From assembly GCF_004217415.1 (NCBI RefSeq), contig NZ_SHLI01000001.1:1426001-1490000 (forward strand): 64,000 nucleotides of DNA, in the 5' to 3' direction. Origin of the DNA: Spiribacter vilamensis (GTDB lineage: Bacteria > Pseudomonadota > Gammaproteobacteria > Nitrococcales > Nitrococcaceae). The notes beneath the pieces were generated by a model. It was not told the origin of the DNA. It saw nothing but the letters and a program-made list of their open reading frames with translations, and made no database searches. Of the stretch, positions 27,756 to 39,828 are shown one piece after another. Every line of letters begins with the position of its first letter. The first letter of the stretch is position 1. Both the position numbers and the translations under genes were made by a program.

Positions 27756-29083
27756 GCCTTACCCGCGGTCAGATCCTGTTCTACGGCCTGCCGGCGGTGC
27801 CGCTGGCCGTCATGGGCGTACCCATGTACGTCTTCCTGCCGGGTTTCTATGGCGAGACACTCGGTCTCGCCGCGGTGGGCACGGCATTGCTCGTCGCGCG
27901 GCTCTGGGATGTGGTCACCGATCCGCTCATCGGCAGCCTCGGTGATCGCCTGCAGACACGCTGGGGGCGCCGCCGCCCGCTCATCGCCGCGGGCATGCCG
28001 ATACTGCTGGTCAGTGCCTGGGCGCTGTTCCGCCCCCCCGAGGCGGTCGGGCTGGGGTACCTGCTGGGCTGGGGCCTCGCCGCCTACCTGGGCTGGACGC
28101 TGATGTCGCTGCCCTATACCGCCTGGGGTGCCGAGCTCTCCGAGGACTATGACCAGCGCGCCAGCCTGACCGCGAGCCGCGAGGGGCTCATGCTCGCCGG
28201 CACCCTCCTCGCCATCGCCTGGCCCACCCTCGCCGGCGCGGGTCGGGCCGATGCCGAGACGCTGTCGGGTCTCGCCTGGCTGCTGGTGCTGGTGCTGCCG
28301 CCGGTGGTGGCACTGACGCTATGGCGGGTCCCGGAGTACCGGCTCACCTCGCATAGCGTCGGCTGGCGCGAGGGCTGGCAACTGCTTCGACACAACCACC
28401 CCTTTCTGCGCCTGCTCGCGGCCTATGTCATGAACGGCCTCGCGAACGGCCTGCCGGCGTCGCTGTTCACGCTGTTCGTTATCCATGTCCTGCGCGCCGA
28501 GAGCTGGACCGGCCCCCTGCTGCTGATCTATTTCGTGGTGGGAATCGCCGCGCTGCCGGGCTGGCTGTGGCTGTCACGGAAAATCGGCAAGCACCGGGCC
28601 TGGGCGCTGTCGATGCTGTGGACTTCGCTGATCTTCGCGGCGGTACCGTTCCTCGGCCCCGGGGACACCACCGCGTTTCTGATCATCTGCCTGCTCTCCG
28701 GGGTGGGCGTGGCGGTGGATATGGCCCTGCCGGCGGCGATCCAGGCCGACCTGGTGGACCTCGACACCGCCGCCGGCGGCGGCCGGCGCACTGGACTCTA
28801 CTTCGGCATCTGGAACATGGCGACCAAGCTCGCCCTCGCCCTGGCCGTCGGCATCGCCTTTCCGCTGCTGGAGTGGTTCGGATTCGATGCCACGCAGGTC
28901 GAGGACCGCGACGGCACCTTTGCCCTGGCACTGTTCTACGGCGCCGTCCCGATCGGCTTCAAGCTGGCCGCCACCGCGCTGATGTGGAATTTCCCGCACG
29001 ACCGGCGGGCGCAGGTTGCGACCCGGGCCCGGGTCCGTGATGCGGAGGCCGGGCACCCCGCCACGCCGAACCCGGCGGACTAG
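27752..29083 (+). CDS. MFS transporter, GPH/MelB-like
   Basis: 443 residues with 12 hydrophobic segments. The segment FLPGFYGETLGLAAVGTALLVARLWDVVTDPLIGSLGDRLQTRWGRRRPLI carries the sodium-sugar symporter-like WDxxxDP motif. The true start is the GTG at 27752 that overlaps the Cfa stop. It belongs to the lipid cluster; a role as a lipid or lipid-precursor carrier is inference. Confidence 0.87.
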   Translation: MSLTRGQILFYGLPAVPLAVMGVPMYVFLPGFYGETLGLAAVGTALLVARLWDVVTDPLIGSLGDRLQTRWGRRRPLIAAGMPILLVSAWALFRPPEAVGLGYLLGWGLAAYLGWTLMSLPYTAWGAELSEDYDQRASLTASREGLMLAGTLLAIAWPTLAGAGRADAETLSGLAWLLVLVLPPVVALTLWRVPEYRLTSHSVGWREGWQLLRHNHPFLRLLAAYVMNGLANGLPASLFTLFVIHVLRAESWTGPLLLIYFVVGIAALPGWLWLSRKIGKHRAWALSMLWTSLIFAAVPFLGPGDTTAFLIICLLSGVGVAVDMALPAAIQADLVDLDTAAGGGRRTGLYFGIWNMATKLALALAVGIAFPLLEWFGFDATQVEDRDGTFALALFYGAVPIGFKLAATALMWNFPHDRRAQVATRARVRDAEAGHPATPNPAD

Positions 29084-29511
29084 TCGGTCGCCACCGCGAG
29101 CCTCGAGCGCAGCCAGCGCATCAGCCCGCCGATAACCGGGAACTGCTCGTAGAGCTCGCCGGCGGCATCCCAGTAGTCGACATGCTCGCGGACACGCCCA
29201 TCATCGGCGAGCACGATCCGGGAGACGCCGTCGACCGGGCGCCGCGCGGCCTTGTCCCGCTTGAGCCGGAAGTGGAAGCGCCAGCGCAGATAGCCGATAT
29301 CGTCCTCGCCCACCGACTCAAGCACCTCGAAGCGCGCCTCGGCGCAGTTGGCGTACATATGCTCGAACACCGCCCGGATCGCGGCGATGCCCTCGACATC
29401 ATTGAACGGGTCGCGGAAACGGGCGTTGTCCACGAACACATCGTCCAGCCGATCCAGGTCCGCCGGCTGCATACCGGCAAAGAATTCGCCATAGCGCTCG
29501 AGCGCCGTCAC
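29080..29511 (-). CDS. NTF2/SnoaL-like protein
   Basis: 143 residues with the cone-shaped SnoaL-like pattern: LERYGEFFAGMQPADLDRLDDVFVDNARFRDPFNDVEGIAAIRAVFEHMY, then YLRWRFHFRLKRDK and HVDYWDAAGELYEQFPVIG. No catalytic residues can be assigned. It converges on the MFS gene (4-nt overlap) and starts within the last codons of the SDR gene, with which it is cotranscribed. Confidence 0.85.
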   Translation of the reverse strand: MTALERYGEFFAGMQPADLDRLDDVFVDNARFRDPFNDVEGIAAIRAVFEHMYANCAEARFEVLESVGEDDIGYLRWRFHFRLKRDKAARRPVDGVSRIVLADDGRVREHVDYWDAAGELYEQFPVIGGLMRWLRSRLAVATD

Positions 29512-30284
29512 GACTGGACCATGCGCCGGGTCAGCGCGAAATAGAGCTTGTAGGGCAACAGTCGCAGGAACTTGAGCGTGTAGGCGAAGCGCTTGGGAAA
29601 CACGATCTCGAAGCCCTCGTCGTCGATTTCGTCGTGGATGTAGTCCGCCGCGCGCTCCGGCGAGATGAGCTGCGGCATGTGGAAGCGGTTCTTTTCGGTG
29701 AGCCGGGTCTTCACGAAACCGGGGTTGATCACGCGCAGTGATACGCCCGTTCCCTGCAGCGCCGGTCGCAGGGACTCGGCCATGTTCAGCACCGCCGCCT
29801 TGCTGGCGCCATAGGGCGCCGCCTGCGGCAGGCCGCGATAGGCCGAGAGACTGGCGGTCACCAGGATCTGGCCCCGTGCGCGCGGGCGCATCAGTGACAG
29901 GGCCGCGCCGACGCCGTTGACCGTGCCCAGGTAGTTGACCTCCGCCAGGCGCCGGAACACCGCGGGGTCGAAGTCGTCGAGGGGCATGGGGTCGTAGTCA
30001 CCGGCATTGAGAATTACCGTGTCGAGCTCGCCGATCTCGGCTTCCACCGCAGTGAACACCCGTTCACAGGCCTCAGGGTCGGTGACGTCCAGCGGGTAGG
30101 GGTGGATCCGGTCGGCGATGTCCGGGTGGGCCTCGCCGATGGCGCGCAGCGCCTCCTCGCGACGAGCGCTGACGACCACCTGCCAGTGGTCGCGTGCCAG
30201 CTTGATGGCGAGCGCCTCGCCAATCCCGGCGCTGGCCCCGGTGATGAGGACGACGCGTCCGCCCTGTGTCGTTGTTGCCGTCAT
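29508..30284 (-). CDS. Short-chain dehydrogenase/reductase
   Basis: 258 residues. Rossmann motif VVLITGASAGIGEALAIKLA, NAG in TVILNAGDYDP, Ser in TASLSAYRG and catalytic YGASK (YxxxK), so all four SDR catalytic elements are present. Start placed at ATG 30284 with AGGGAA just upstream; a longer reading exists but lacks a ribosome site. It may act on a lipid intermediate, as part of the surrounding cluster. Confidence 0.9.
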   Translation of the reverse strand: MTATTTQGGRVVLITGASAGIGEALAIKLARDHWQVVVSARREEALRAIGEAHPDIADRIHPYPLDVTDPEACERVFTAVEAEIGELDTVILNAGDYDPMPLDDFDPAVFRRLAEVNYLGTVNGVGAALSLMRPRARGQILVTASLSAYRGLPQAAPYGASKAAVLNMAESLRPALQGTGVSLRVINPGFVKTRLTEKNRFHMPQLISPERAADYIHDEIDDEGFEIVFPKRFAYTLKFLRLLPYKLYFALTRRMVQS

Positions 30285-30379
30285 GATTCCCTGTGCCCCT
30301 GAACTGTGGATCGGTATGATTATGAAGTCAGACAGCCCTGGCTGGCCAATGGCTCCGCGCAACACAAGGACCTCTCACC

Positions 30380-31867
30380 ATGCACCCTGCCCTCTACTGG
30401 ATCCGTCGCGACCTGCGTCTTGCCGACAACCCGGCACTGCATGCCGCGGCACGGTCCGGACGGGCCGTGATCCCGGTGTATATCCACGCCCCGGCGGAGG
30501 CCGGTGACTGGGCGCCGGGCAATGCCAGCAACTGGTGGCTGCACCACAGCCTGCGGGCGATGGCCGACGCCCTCGCCGCGCACGGCCTGCCGCTGATCAT
30601 CCGCGAGGGCGACAGCCTGGGCGCGCTCATGGACCTGGTGGCCGAGACCGGCGCGGAGGCGGTGCACTGGAACCGCCTCTACGAGCCGGCGCGGATCGCG
30701 AGCGACACCCGGGTCAAACAGGGCCTGAAGGCCGAGGGCATTGACGCGCACAGCCACAATGCCGCGCTGCTCCACGAGCCCTGGACCATCCAGACCGGCA
30801 CCGGCGGCGACTACAAGGCCTTTACGCCGTTCTGGCGGGCCTGCCGGCGACAGCCCGAACCGGCCCCGCCGCTCGGCGTCCCGGCGGATCTGGCCACCAC
30901 CGATGGCGCGCACGGCCTGACCGGCAGCGTCGTCCCCTCGGCGGGCATCACCGCCCCGCTGGATGCGCTCGACCTGCTACCGCCGAGCGACTCGGCGGAG
31001 GGACTCCAAAGCACCTGGCGGCCCGGCGAGCAGGGCGCCCATGACCGGCTCGAGGGCTTCCTGGAGATGGCCCTGGCGGAGTATCGCGAGGGTCGAGAGC
31101 GGCCGGCTGTCGCCGGCACCTCGCGACTCTCGCCGCATCTCCACCATGGCGAGATCAGTCCCCGGCAGATCTGGCAGGCGGTACAGGCGCAGCTCGCGCG
31201 CCATGGCGCCGAGGGCGATCGGCTCGACAGTGCCGAGATGTTCCTCTCGGAGATCGGCTGGCGCGAGTTCGCCCAGCATGTGCTGTATCACCATCCCGAA
31301 TTCCCCGATGAGCCCCTGAACCCGCGGTTCGCCGATTTCCCCTGGCAGGAGGATCCGGGCGATCAACTCCTCGGGGCCTGGCAGCGCGGCGAGACCGGCA
31401 TCCCGCTGGTGGATGCGGGCATGCGCGAGCTCTACACCACGGGCTGGATGCACAACCGCATCCGCATGGTGGTGGGCTCGTTCCTGGTCAAAAACCTGCG
31501 CCTGCCCTGGCAGGCCGGCGAGGCCTGGTTCTGGGATAAGCTGGTGGATGCCGACCTGGCCAGCAACAGCCTCGGCTGGCAGTGGGTGGCGGGCAGTGGC
31601 GCCGATGCCGCGCCCTACTTCCGCGTGTTCAACCCGATCCGCCAGGGCGAGCGCTTTGATGCGGAGGGCGCCTACATCGCGCACTGGCTGCCGGCGCTCG
31701 CCGGGTTACCCGCCAAACACCGCCAGGCCCCCTGGCAGGCCCCGGCCGGTGTCCTTCGTGACGCGGGTGTCACCCTGGGGGTCAACTATTCGCATCCGCT
31801 GGTCGACCTGAAGGAAAGCCGTCAGGCGGCGCTGGCGGCCTTCGAGCAGATCAAGAAAGGAGCCTGA
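30380..31867 (+). CDS. phrB: Deoxyribodipyrimidine photolyase, class I
   Basis: 495 residues. N-terminal antenna domain [18 protein letters not shown]-terminal FAD domain with [69 protein letters not shown] and [21 protein letters not shown], including the Trp residues of the electron-transfer chain. Uses blue light and reduced FAD to split cyclobutane pyrimidine dimers. It diverges from the SDR gene, placing photorepair next to lipid-protection genes. Confidence 0.96.
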   Translation: MHPALYWIRRDLRLADNPALHAAARSGRAVIPVYIHAPAEAGDWAPGNASNWWLHHSLRAMADALAAHGLPLIIREGDSLGALMDLVAETGAEAVHWNRLYEPARIASDTRVKQGLKAEGIDAHSHNAALLHEPWTIQTGTGGDYKAFTPFWRACRRQPEPAPPLGVPADLATTDGAHGLTGSVVPSAGITAPLDALDLLPPSDSAEGLQSTWRPGEQGAHDRLEGFLEMALAEYREGRERPAVAGTSRLSPHLHHGEISPRQIWQAVQAQLARHGAEGDRLDSAEMFLSEIGWREFAQHVLYHHPEFPDEPLNPRFADFPWQEDPGDQLLGAWQRGETGIPLVDAGMRELYTTGWMHNRIRMVVGSFLVKNLRLPWQAGEAWFWDKLVDADLASNSLGWQWVAGSGADAAPYFRVFNPIRQGERFDAEGAYIAHWLPALAGLPAKHRQAPWQAPAGVLRDAGVTLGVNYSHPLVDLKESRQAALAAFEQIKKGA

Positions 31868-31868
31868 A

Positions 31869-32762
31869 TTGCCGCCCGAGCGCCTCTACCAAAGCGAGAT
31901 CCAGAGCCTGCCGTTACTGCAGCGGGGCAAGGTCCGCGACATCTACACGGTAGATGACCGCACGCTGCTGGTCGTGACCACCGATCGGCTCTCCGCCTTC
32001 GACGTGGTACTGCCGGATCCGATCCCCGGCAAGGGGGCGGTACTCAACCGGCTGTCGGGCTTCTGGTTCGAGCAGCTCGCCGGCCGCCTCCCGGATCAGC
32101 GCCTCGGCCTGCCGCTCGAGGCCGTCCTCAGTGATCCTGCCGAGCGTGAGCAGATTGCCGGTCGGGCCACGCTGGTCAAGCGGGTCGATCCGCTGCCCTT
32201 CGAGGCCATTGCCCGCGGCTATCTCATCGGCTCGGGCTGGAAGGACTACCAGGCGACGGGGCATCTCTGCGGCATCCGCCTCGAGCGTGGCCTGCGCCAG
32301 GCCGATCCGCTCCCGCAGCCGCTGTTTACGCCGTCGACGAAGGCCGAGGCGGGCGATCACGACGAGAATGTCGGCTTCGAGGCGGTTGTGGAGGGCCTCG
32401 GCCGCGACATGGCCGAGCGGCTGCGCCGCATCACCCTGGGGCTCTACAGCGAGGCGGCGGCGTATGCCCGCAGGCGCGGCATTATTATCGCCGATACCAA
32501 GTTCGAGTTCGGCCTCGACAGCGCTGGCGACCTGGTCTGGATCGACGAGGCGCTGACGCCCGACTCCAGCCGGTTCTGGCCGGCCAGTGAGTACCGGCCG
32601 GACAGCTCCCCGCCCAGCTTCGACAAGCAATACATCCGCGATTACCTGGAGACGCTGGACTGGGACAAGACGCCGCCGGCCCCCGATCTGCCGGCGGCCG
32701 TGATCGATCAGACGGCGGCGAAATACCGCGAGGCGGAGAGGCGGCTTACCGGCGCGAGCTAG
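31869..32762 (+). CDS. purC: Phosphoribosylaminoimidazole-succinocarboxamide synthase
   Basis: 297 residues, longer bacterial/fungal form. [70 protein letters not shown] and [12 protein letters not shown] are typical of SAICAR synthase. Step 8 of purine synthesis: joins aspartate to CAIR with ATP. Starts at a TTG with AAGGAG six bases upstream, just after phrB stops. Converges with pyk (4-nt overlap). Confidence 0.95.
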   Translation: MPPERLYQSEIQSLPLLQRGKVRDIYTVDDRTLLVVTTDRLSAFDVVLPDPIPGKGAVLNRLSGFWFEQLAGRLPDQRLGLPLEAVLSDPAEREQIAGRATLVKRVDPLPFEAIARGYLIGSGWKDYQATGHLCGIRLERGLRQADPLPQPLFTPSTKAEAGDHDENVGFEAVVEGLGRDMAERLRRITLGLYSEAAAYARRRGIIIADTKFEFGLDSAGDLVWIDEALTPDSSRFWPASEYRPDSSPPSFDKQYIRDYLETLDWDKTPPAPDLPAAVIDQTAAKYREAERRLTGAS

Positions 32763-34198
32763 ACGATCTCGCTGACCTTCACCACCTTCATGGCGTTGGT
32801 CCCGCCCTGCTCACCGGCGAGGTCGCCCTTGGTGATCACCACCAGGTCATCATCACCGACGGCACCCATCCCCTTGAGCTCGGCCACCGCCTCGCGGTTG
32901 ACCGCATCGTGCTCGCGCTGGGTCGGATCAAACCGGATCGGGTTGACGCCCCGGTAGAGGGTGACCTTGCGACGCGTCCGCGGCTGCTCGGAGAGGGCAT
33001 AGATGGGGATATCCGTCCCGATCCGCGACATCCACATCGCGGTGGCACCGGACTCGGTCAGGGCGGCGATCGCCCTGGCACCGAGGCTGTTCGCCGTGGT
33101 GATCGCGGTCTTGGCGATGGCCTCGTCGATACGGTCGAAATGCACGCCGGATGGCAGCCCGACGGTAGGACGCGTCTCGTCGGCATAGGTCTCGGCCCCC
33201 ACGCAGACCCGCGACATGGCGCCCACCGTTTCCGCCGGATAGTGCCCCATCGCGGTCTCTTCGGAGAGCATGACCGCATCGGTGCCGTCGAGGACGGCGT
33301 TGGCCACGTCGAGCACCTCGGCCCGGGTCGGCATGGGGCTCTCGACCATTGACTGCATCATCTGTGTCGCGGTGATCACCACGCAGTCCCGCTCGCGGGC
33401 CATGCGCATGATGCGCTTCTGCACACCGGGGAGCTGAGCATCGCCGATCTCCACCGCCAGGTCGCCGCGGGCGATCATCACCGCATCGGCGGCCTCCATG
33501 ATCTCGTCGAGGGCCTCCACCGCCTCGTGGCGTTCGATCTTGGCGACAATGCCGCCATGACCGCCGGCCTCGCGCAGCAGTGAGCGTGCCTCGTCGATAT
33601 CCGCACCGTCGCGGGGGAAGGACACGGCCATGTAGTCGGCCTCGAGCTCGGCGGCGAGCTTGATATCCACCCGGTCCTTGTCGGTGAGGGCGCGCACCGA
33701 CAGGCCGCCCCCGAGCCGGTTGATGCCCTTGCGGTCACCGAGCGTACCGCCGACCAGCACGGTGGTGTGGATGCGGGTGCCCTCGATGCGCTCGACCTGC
33801 AGGCGGATCAGCCCGTCGGCCAGCAACAGGATATCGCCGGCCACCACGTCCTCGGGCAGGCCGGCGTAGGCCACGCCCACCCCCTCGGTATTGCCGGCAT
33901 CGCCGTCGAGTTCCGGATCGAGGAAAAAGGCGGCGCCATCCTCCAGCTCCACCGACCCGCCGACGAAGTGCTCGACGCGGATCTTCGGGCCCTGCAGGTC
34001 GCAGAGCATGCCGACCACCCGGCCGGCGGCCCGCGCGGTACGACGCAGGGTCTGCTCGCGGGCACGATGCTCGTCATGATCACCATGCGATAGGTTCATT
34101 CGCACCATGTCGACACCGGCGTCGACGATCCCCCGCAGCGACTCCTCGTCCGTCGTTGCCGGGCCGAGGGTTGCCACTATTTTTGTCTGACGGCTCAT
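32759..34198 (-). CDS. pyk: Pyruvate kinase
   Basis: 479 residues. [40 protein letters not shown], catalytic Lys in [40 protein letters not shown] and [44 protein letters not shown]. Makes pyruvate and ATP from PEP and ADP. Last gene of the tkt-gap-pgk-pyk glycolysis/pentose run. Confidence 0.97.
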   Translation of the reverse strand: MSRQTKIVATLGPATTDEESLRGIVDAGVDMVRMNLSHGDHDEHRAREQTLRRTARAAGRVVGMLCDLQGPKIRVEHFVGGSVELEDGAAFFLDPELDGDAGNTEGVGVAYAGLPEDVVAGDILLLADGLIRLQVERIEGTRIHTTVLVGGTLGDRKGINRLGGGLSVRALTDKDRVDIKLAAELEADYMAVSFPRDGADIDEARSLLREAGGHGGIVAKIERHEAVEALDEIMEAADAVMIARGDLAVEIGDAQLPGVQKRIMRMARERDCVVITATQMMQSMVESPMPTRAEVLDVANAVLDGTDAVMLSEETAMGHYPAETVGAMSRVCVGAETYADETRPTVGLPSGVHFDRIDEAIAKTAITTANSLGARAIAALTESGATAMWMSRIGTDIPIYALSEQPRTRRKVTLYRGVNPIRFDPTQREHDAVNREAVAELKGMGAVGDDDLVVITKGDLAGEQGGTNAMKVVKVSEIV

Positions 34199-34215
34199 TG
34201 GCCCTGTCCCCTTTT

Positions 34216-35385
34216 TTATCGATCCAGTATCGCCACTGCGGGCAGCTCGCGGCCCTCGAGGAATTCGAGGAACGCCCCACCGCCGGTGGAGATGTATGAA
34301 ATGCGATCCTCGACGCCGTACTTCGCCACCGCGGCCAGCGTATCGCCACCCCCCGCGATGGAAAACGCCGCGGAATCCGCAATGGCGTTGGCCAGTGCCT
34401 GCGTGCCTGCAGCAAAGGCCTCGATCTCGAACACGCCCACCGGGCCGTTCCAGACCACCGTTCCGGCCTGGCGCAGGCGCTCGGCATAGGCGGCCGCGGT
34501 CTTCGGGCCGACATCGAGAATCATCTCGTTGTCACCCACGGCATCGACGTCGCGCACCCGCGCCTCGGCGGACTCGCTCGGCTCGTCGGCAACGATCACG
34601 TCCTCGGGGACGGGGATCTCGCCCCCCGCGGCCCGGGCCTTGTCCATCAGCGACCGGGCGGTATCGATGAAATCCGCCTCGACCAGCGACTTGCCCACTC
34701 CGTAGCCGGCCGCGGCGATGAAGGTATTGGCGATGCCACCACCGACGATCAGCTGATCCACGCGATCGGTCAGCTGCTCGAGGACGGTCACCTTGCTCGA
34801 GACCTTGGAGCCACCGATGATCGCGACCAGCGGCCGGGCGGGGGATTCCAGGGCCTTGCCGAGCGCCTCGAGCTCGGCGGCGAGCAGCGGCCCGGCCACG
34901 GCATCGGGCGCAAAGCGTGCCACCCCGTGGGTCGAGGCCTGGGCGCGATGGGCGGTGCCGAAGGCGTCCATGACGAACAGATCGCAGAGTTTCGCCATGC
35001 GCCGCGAGAGATCCTCGTCGTTATCCGTTTCGCCGTCGTTGAAGCGCACGTTCTCGCAGAGGACCAGTTCACCGGCCGCCGGGACGGTCTCGCCGTCCAG
35101 CCAGTCGCGCACCACCGGCACCTCGCGGCCCAGCAGCTCGCCGAGCCGCCGGCCCACCGGCGCCATCGACGCCTCGGGGTCGAAACCACCCGCCTTCGGC
35201 CGGCCCAGATGGCTCATCACCATCACCCGGGCGCCGGCGTCGAGCAGGCGCTGAAGCGTTGGCACCGCGGCCCGCAGCCGCGATTCGTCCACGATCTCGC
35301 CCGCCTTCAGCGGCACGTTCAGATCCTCGCGCACCAGCACCCGCTGATCGGCGAGGCTGACGTCGTCCAGTGTCCGAACCGTCAT
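34216..35385 (-). CDS. pgk: Phosphoglycerate kinase
   Basis: 389 residues. [64 protein letters not shown] and the nucleotide site [14 protein letters not shown] and GGGDTLAAV. Start at ATG 35385, which overlaps the gap stop codon by one base. Runs 3-phosphoglycerate phosphorylation or its reverse. Confidence 0.97.
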   Translation of the reverse strand: MTVRTLDDVSLADQRVLVREDLNVPLKAGEIVDESRLRAAVPTLQRLLDAGARVMVMSHLGRPKAGGFDPEASMAPVGRRLGELLGREVPVVRDWLDGETVPAAGELVLCENVRFNDGETDNDEDLSRRMAKLCDLFVMDAFGTAHRAQASTHGVARFAPDAVAGPLLAAELEALGKALESPARPLVAIIGGSKVSSKVTVLEQLTDRVDQLIVGGGIANTFIAAAGYGVGKSLVEADFIDTARSLMDKARAAGGEIPVPEDVIVADEPSESAEARVRDVDAVGDNEMILDVGPKTAAAYAERLRQAGTVVWNGPVGVFEIEAFAAGTQALANAIADSAAFSIAGGGDTLAAVAKYGVEDRISYISTGGGAFLEFLEGRELPAVAILDR

Positions 35386-36395
35386 TACTTGGCCTTCATC
35401 ATGGCGATAGCGGTATCGAGCATCCGGTTGGAGAAGCCCCACTCGTTGTCATACCAGGCGCAGACCTTCACCAGTCGGCCGCCGACCTTGGTCATGGTCG
35501 CGTCGAAGCTCGAGGAATGGGCATCGTGATTGAAGTCCACCGACACGTAGGGACCGTCGCTGTAGGCGAGCACACCCTTGAGCTCGCCCTCGCTGGCCTC
35601 CTTGACCACGCGGTTGATCTCTTCCACCGAGGTATCCCGCGATGCGATGAACGACAGATCCACGATGGAGACGTTGATGGTCGGCACGCGCATGGCATAG
35701 CCATCGAGGCGGCCATCCAGCTCCGGCAGGATCAGCCCGACCATGGCGGCCGCACCGGTCTTGGTCGGGATCTGCGACATGGTCGCGCTCCGGGCGCGGC
35801 GCAGATCCTTGTGGTAGACGTCGGTCAGCACTTGGTCGTTGGTGTAGGAGTGAATGGTCGTCATCAGCCCCTGCTCGATGCCGATGGCATCGTTGAGCGG
35901 CTTGGCGAGCGGCGCCAGGCAGTTGGTGGTGCAGGAGGCGTTCGAGACCACCTGGTGCTCGGCACGCAGGATGCCGTGGTTGACGCCGTAGACCACCGAG
36001 GCGTCGACATCGTTACCACCGGGCGCGGAGATCAGCACCTTGCGGGCCCCGCCCTGCAGGTGGGCCGAGGCCTTTTCCTTGCTGGCAAACAGCCCGGTGC
36101 ACTCCATGACCACGTCAACGTCCAGATCGCCCCAGGGCAGCTTGGCCGGGTCACGCTCCGCCATGACCTTGATCTCGTCACCGTTGACGACCAGGTTGCC
36201 GTCACGGACCTCGACGGTGCCGGGAAAGCGGCCGTGGGCCGTGTCGACACGGGTCAGGTGGGCGTTGGTTTCGGCATCGCCCAGATCGTTGATGGCAACG
36301 ACCCGGATCTCGTCACTGCGGCCATTCTCGTAGAGCCCGCGCAGAACGTTACGGCCGATTCGGCCATAACCGTTGATTCCTACCTTGATCGCCAT
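35385..36395 (-). CDS. gap: Glyceraldehyde-3-phosphate dehydrogenase, type I
   Basis: 336 residues. N-terminal Rossmann [17 protein letters not shown], active site [17 protein letters not shown] with catalytic Cys, and [16 protein letters not shown]. Oxidises GAP to 1,3-bisphosphoglycerate with NAD+. Cotranscribed between tkt and pgk; an 18-nt gap separates it from tkt. Confidence 0.97.
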   Translation of the reverse strand: MAIKVGINGYGRIGRNVLRGLYENGRSDEIRVVAINDLGDAETNAHLTRVDTAHGRFPGTVEVRDGNLVVNGDEIKVMAERDPAKLPWGDLDVDVVMECTGLFASKEKASAHLQGGARKVLISAPGGNDVDASVVYGVNHGILRAEHQVVSNASCTTNCLAPLAKPLNDAIGIEQGLMTTIHSYTNDQVLTDVYHKDLRRARSATMSQIPTKTGAAAMVGLILPELDGRLDGYAMRVPTINVSIVDLSFIASRDTSVEEINRVVKEASEGELKGVLAYSDGPYVSVDFNHDAHSSSFDATMTKVGGRLVKVCAWYDNEWGFSNRMLDTAIAMMKAK

Positions 36396-36412
36396 ATTAT
36401 AAACTCCTGTTT

Positions 36413-38413
36413 TTACTGGCTTAGTTGTTGCTCGAGGGCATCAACCACCGTCTCGGCGGTTAGCCCCATGTGTTCATAGACGGTATTACCGGGTGCCGAG
36501 GCACCGAATTGCCGCAGCCCGACCAGACCCGCCTCGTTGCCCACCAGCGCCCGCCAGCTGTCGGGGACTGCCGCCTCGACCGCGGCGCGCGCACCGATTG
36601 CCGCCGGCAGCACCGCCTCCCGATAGTCGGCGGGCTCGGCGAGGAAGCGCTCGAGACACGGGACCGAGACGACCCGTATCGCATAACCCCTGGCTTCGAG
36701 GGCATCGGCGGCCTCCACCGCCATCCCCACTTCGGAGCCACTCGCCATGACGATCCCCTGCGGCGTCACCGCCGGCTCACGCAGTATATAACCACCGCGG
36801 CGGATACCTTCGATCGCGTCGTTCTGGCGCGGCTGGTGCGGCAGCTTCTGGCGCGACAGGGCCATCGCACTCGGGCCGCTGGTGCGCGTCAGCGCCATCT
36901 GCCAGGCGACGGCGGTCTCGGTGAGATCACAGGGCCGCCAGACATCGAGATTGGGGATAAGGCGCAGGCTCGGGAGCTGCTCGATCGGCTGGTGGGTAGG
37001 GCCATCCTCGCCCAGCCCGATGGAATCGTGGGTGTAGACGAGGATGCTGCGCACCCCCATCAGGGCCGCCATGCGGATCGCGTTGCGGGCGTAGTCCGAG
37101 AACACCAGGAACGTCCCGGCGTAGGGGATGATGCCGCCGTGCAGGCTCATCCCGTTCATGATGGCGGTCATGCCGAACTCGCGAACGCCGTAGGACAGGT
37201 AGTTGCCGCCGTCGGCCGCGGCGCTTATCGGCGAGCAGCCCTTCCACCAGGTGTTGTTGGAGCCGGTCAGGTCCGCCGATCCCCCGACCAGTTCGGGCAG
37301 GTGCGGACCGAAGCCGTTGAGTACGGCCTGGGAATGCTTGCGGCTTGCGTCGTTGCCGCCCTCTGCCTGGGCTTTTTCGATAAACGCCTGGGCATGTTCC
37401 TCGAAATGGGTTGGCAGCTCGCCCGCCATGCGGCGCTCGAAGTCGGCGGCCAGTTCGGGATGGGCCTCGCGGTAGGCGGCAAGGGTCTCCCGCCACCGGG
37501 CCTCGGCGGCGTTGCCGCGGGCGCGGGCGTCCCAGCGATCGTAGATGGCGTCGGGGATCTCGAACGGCGCGTGGGTCCAGCCGAGGAATTCACGGCTGGC
37601 CTGGATCTCCTCGTCGCCCAGCGGCGCGCCGTGAACACCGTGGGTCCCGCAGGCATTGGGGGCTCCGAAACCGATGGTCGTCTTCGCGCAGATCAGCGAT
37701 GGCCGGTCGGTGACCGCCCGGGCTGTCTCGATGGCGGCGCGAACCGCCTCGGCGTCATGGCCGTCGACATCCTCGACGACGTGCCAGCCGTAGGCGCGGA
37801 AACGTGCGGGCGTGTCGTCGGTAAACCAGTCCCGGACCTTGCCATCAATGGAGATGCCATTGTCGTCGTAGACCGCGACCAGCTTGCCAAGGCCCAGTGT
37901 GCCGGCGAGGGAACAGGCCTCGTGGGAGATTCCCTCCATCAGGCAGCCGTCACCGAGAAAGCAGTACGTGTAATGGTCGACCAGCGGATGGCCGGGGCGA
38001 TTGAACTGGCCGGCGAGGATATGTTCCGCCAGTGCCATGCCCACCGCGTTGGCCAGCCCCTGCCCCAGCGGGCCGGTGGTCGTCTCGACGCCGGGCGTGT
38101 CACCGACTTCCGGATGCCCGGGCGTGCCCGACTCGAGCTGGCGGAAGTTGCGCAGCGCGTCCATGGGCACGTCGTAACCGGTCAGGTGCAGCAGCGAGTA
38201 GATCAGCATCGACCCGTGACCGTTGGAGAGCACGAACCGGTCGCGGTCGGGCCAGTACGGGTTGGCCGGATTGTGCCGGACGAAATCATTCCAGAGGACT
38301 TCGGCGATGTCCGCCATTCCCATGGGAGCGCCCGGGTGACCGGACTGGGCGGACTGGACGGCGTCCATGGAAAGGGCGCGGATGGCATTCGCGAGGTCGC
38401 GACGAGTGGGCAT
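36413..38413 (-). CDS. tkt: Transketolase
   Basis: 666 residues, standard length. [40 protein letters not shown], thiamine-diphosphate motif [45 protein letters not shown], and [18 protein letters not shown]. Transfers two-carbon units in the pentose phosphate pathway. I chose the ATG at 38413; an upstream extension into the metK leader has no support. Confidence 0.97.
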   Translation of the reverse strand: MPTRRDLANAIRALSMDAVQSAQSGHPGAPMGMADIAEVLWNDFVRHNPANPYWPDRDRFVLSNGHGSMLIYSLLHLTGYDVPMDALRNFRQLESGTPGHPEVGDTPGVETTTGPLGQGLANAVGMALAEHILAGQFNRPGHPLVDHYTYCFLGDGCLMEGISHEACSLAGTLGLGKLVAVYDDNGISIDGKVRDWFTDDTPARFRAYGWHVVEDVDGHDAEAVRAAIETARAVTDRPSLICAKTTIGFGAPNACGTHGVHGAPLGDEEIQASREFLGWTHAPFEIPDAIYDRWDARARGNAAEARWRETLAAYREAHPELAADFERRMAGELPTHFEEHAQAFIEKAQAEGGNDASRKHSQAVLNGFGPHLPELVGGSADLTGSNNTWWKGCSPISAAADGGNYLSYGVREFGMTAIMNGMSLHGGIIPYAGTFLVFSDYARNAIRMAALMGVRSILVYTHDSIGLGEDGPTHQPIEQLPSLRLIPNLDVWRPCDLTETAVAWQMALTRTSGPSAMALSRQKLPHQPRQNDAIEGIRRGGYILREPAVTPQGIVMASGSEVGMAVEAADALEARGYAIRVVSVPCLERFLAEPADYREAVLPAAIGARAAVEAAVPDSWRALVGNEAGLVGLRQFGASAPGNTVYEHMGLTAETVVDALEQQLSQ

Positions 38414-38545
38414 GGGGCGGATTCTCCGGCGCAGAGGCTTTGGATTAAAGGCTTCAATTCTCCAGAACTTCCCGCATGCAGGCAACCAACGGTACACTTC
38501 GCGCTCGTATATAGCGTCCTCATCACAGGGAGCCAGCAACCAGGC

Positions 38546-39706
<1,161 letters not shown>

Positions 39707-39729
39707 CAACCAACCCGATCGCCCGGGTA

Positions 39730-39806
39730 TCGAGGAGCGCTGCACTGCGCCGGACGCCGGCACAGGAGGCTCGATGCCGGGGTTTTTAATGAACAACGGC
39801 GCTCAA
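39730..39806 (+). promoter_or_regulatory. SAH (S-adenosylhomocysteine) riboswitch
   Basis: Lies between metK and ahcY. P1: CGAG (39731-39734) pairs with CTCG (39770-39773). P2: GCCGG/CCGGC (39749-39753 / 39757-39761) with CTG/CAG below. Pseudoknot: GAGCGC (39735-39740) pairs with GCGCTC (39799-39804). The conserved strings CGAGGAGCGCTGC, GGCTCG and CAACGGCGCTC match the known class, which senses SAH and raises expression of SAH-recycling genes such as ahcY directly downstream. Confidence 0.93.
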
Positions 39807-39828
39807 CCACAACACATGGAGTTAACCC

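Noticed and set aside
36470-38545. Plus-strand frame extending metK far upstream
   Set aside because: It lies opposite transketolase and has no motifs; MetK homologues start at the ATG at 38546.
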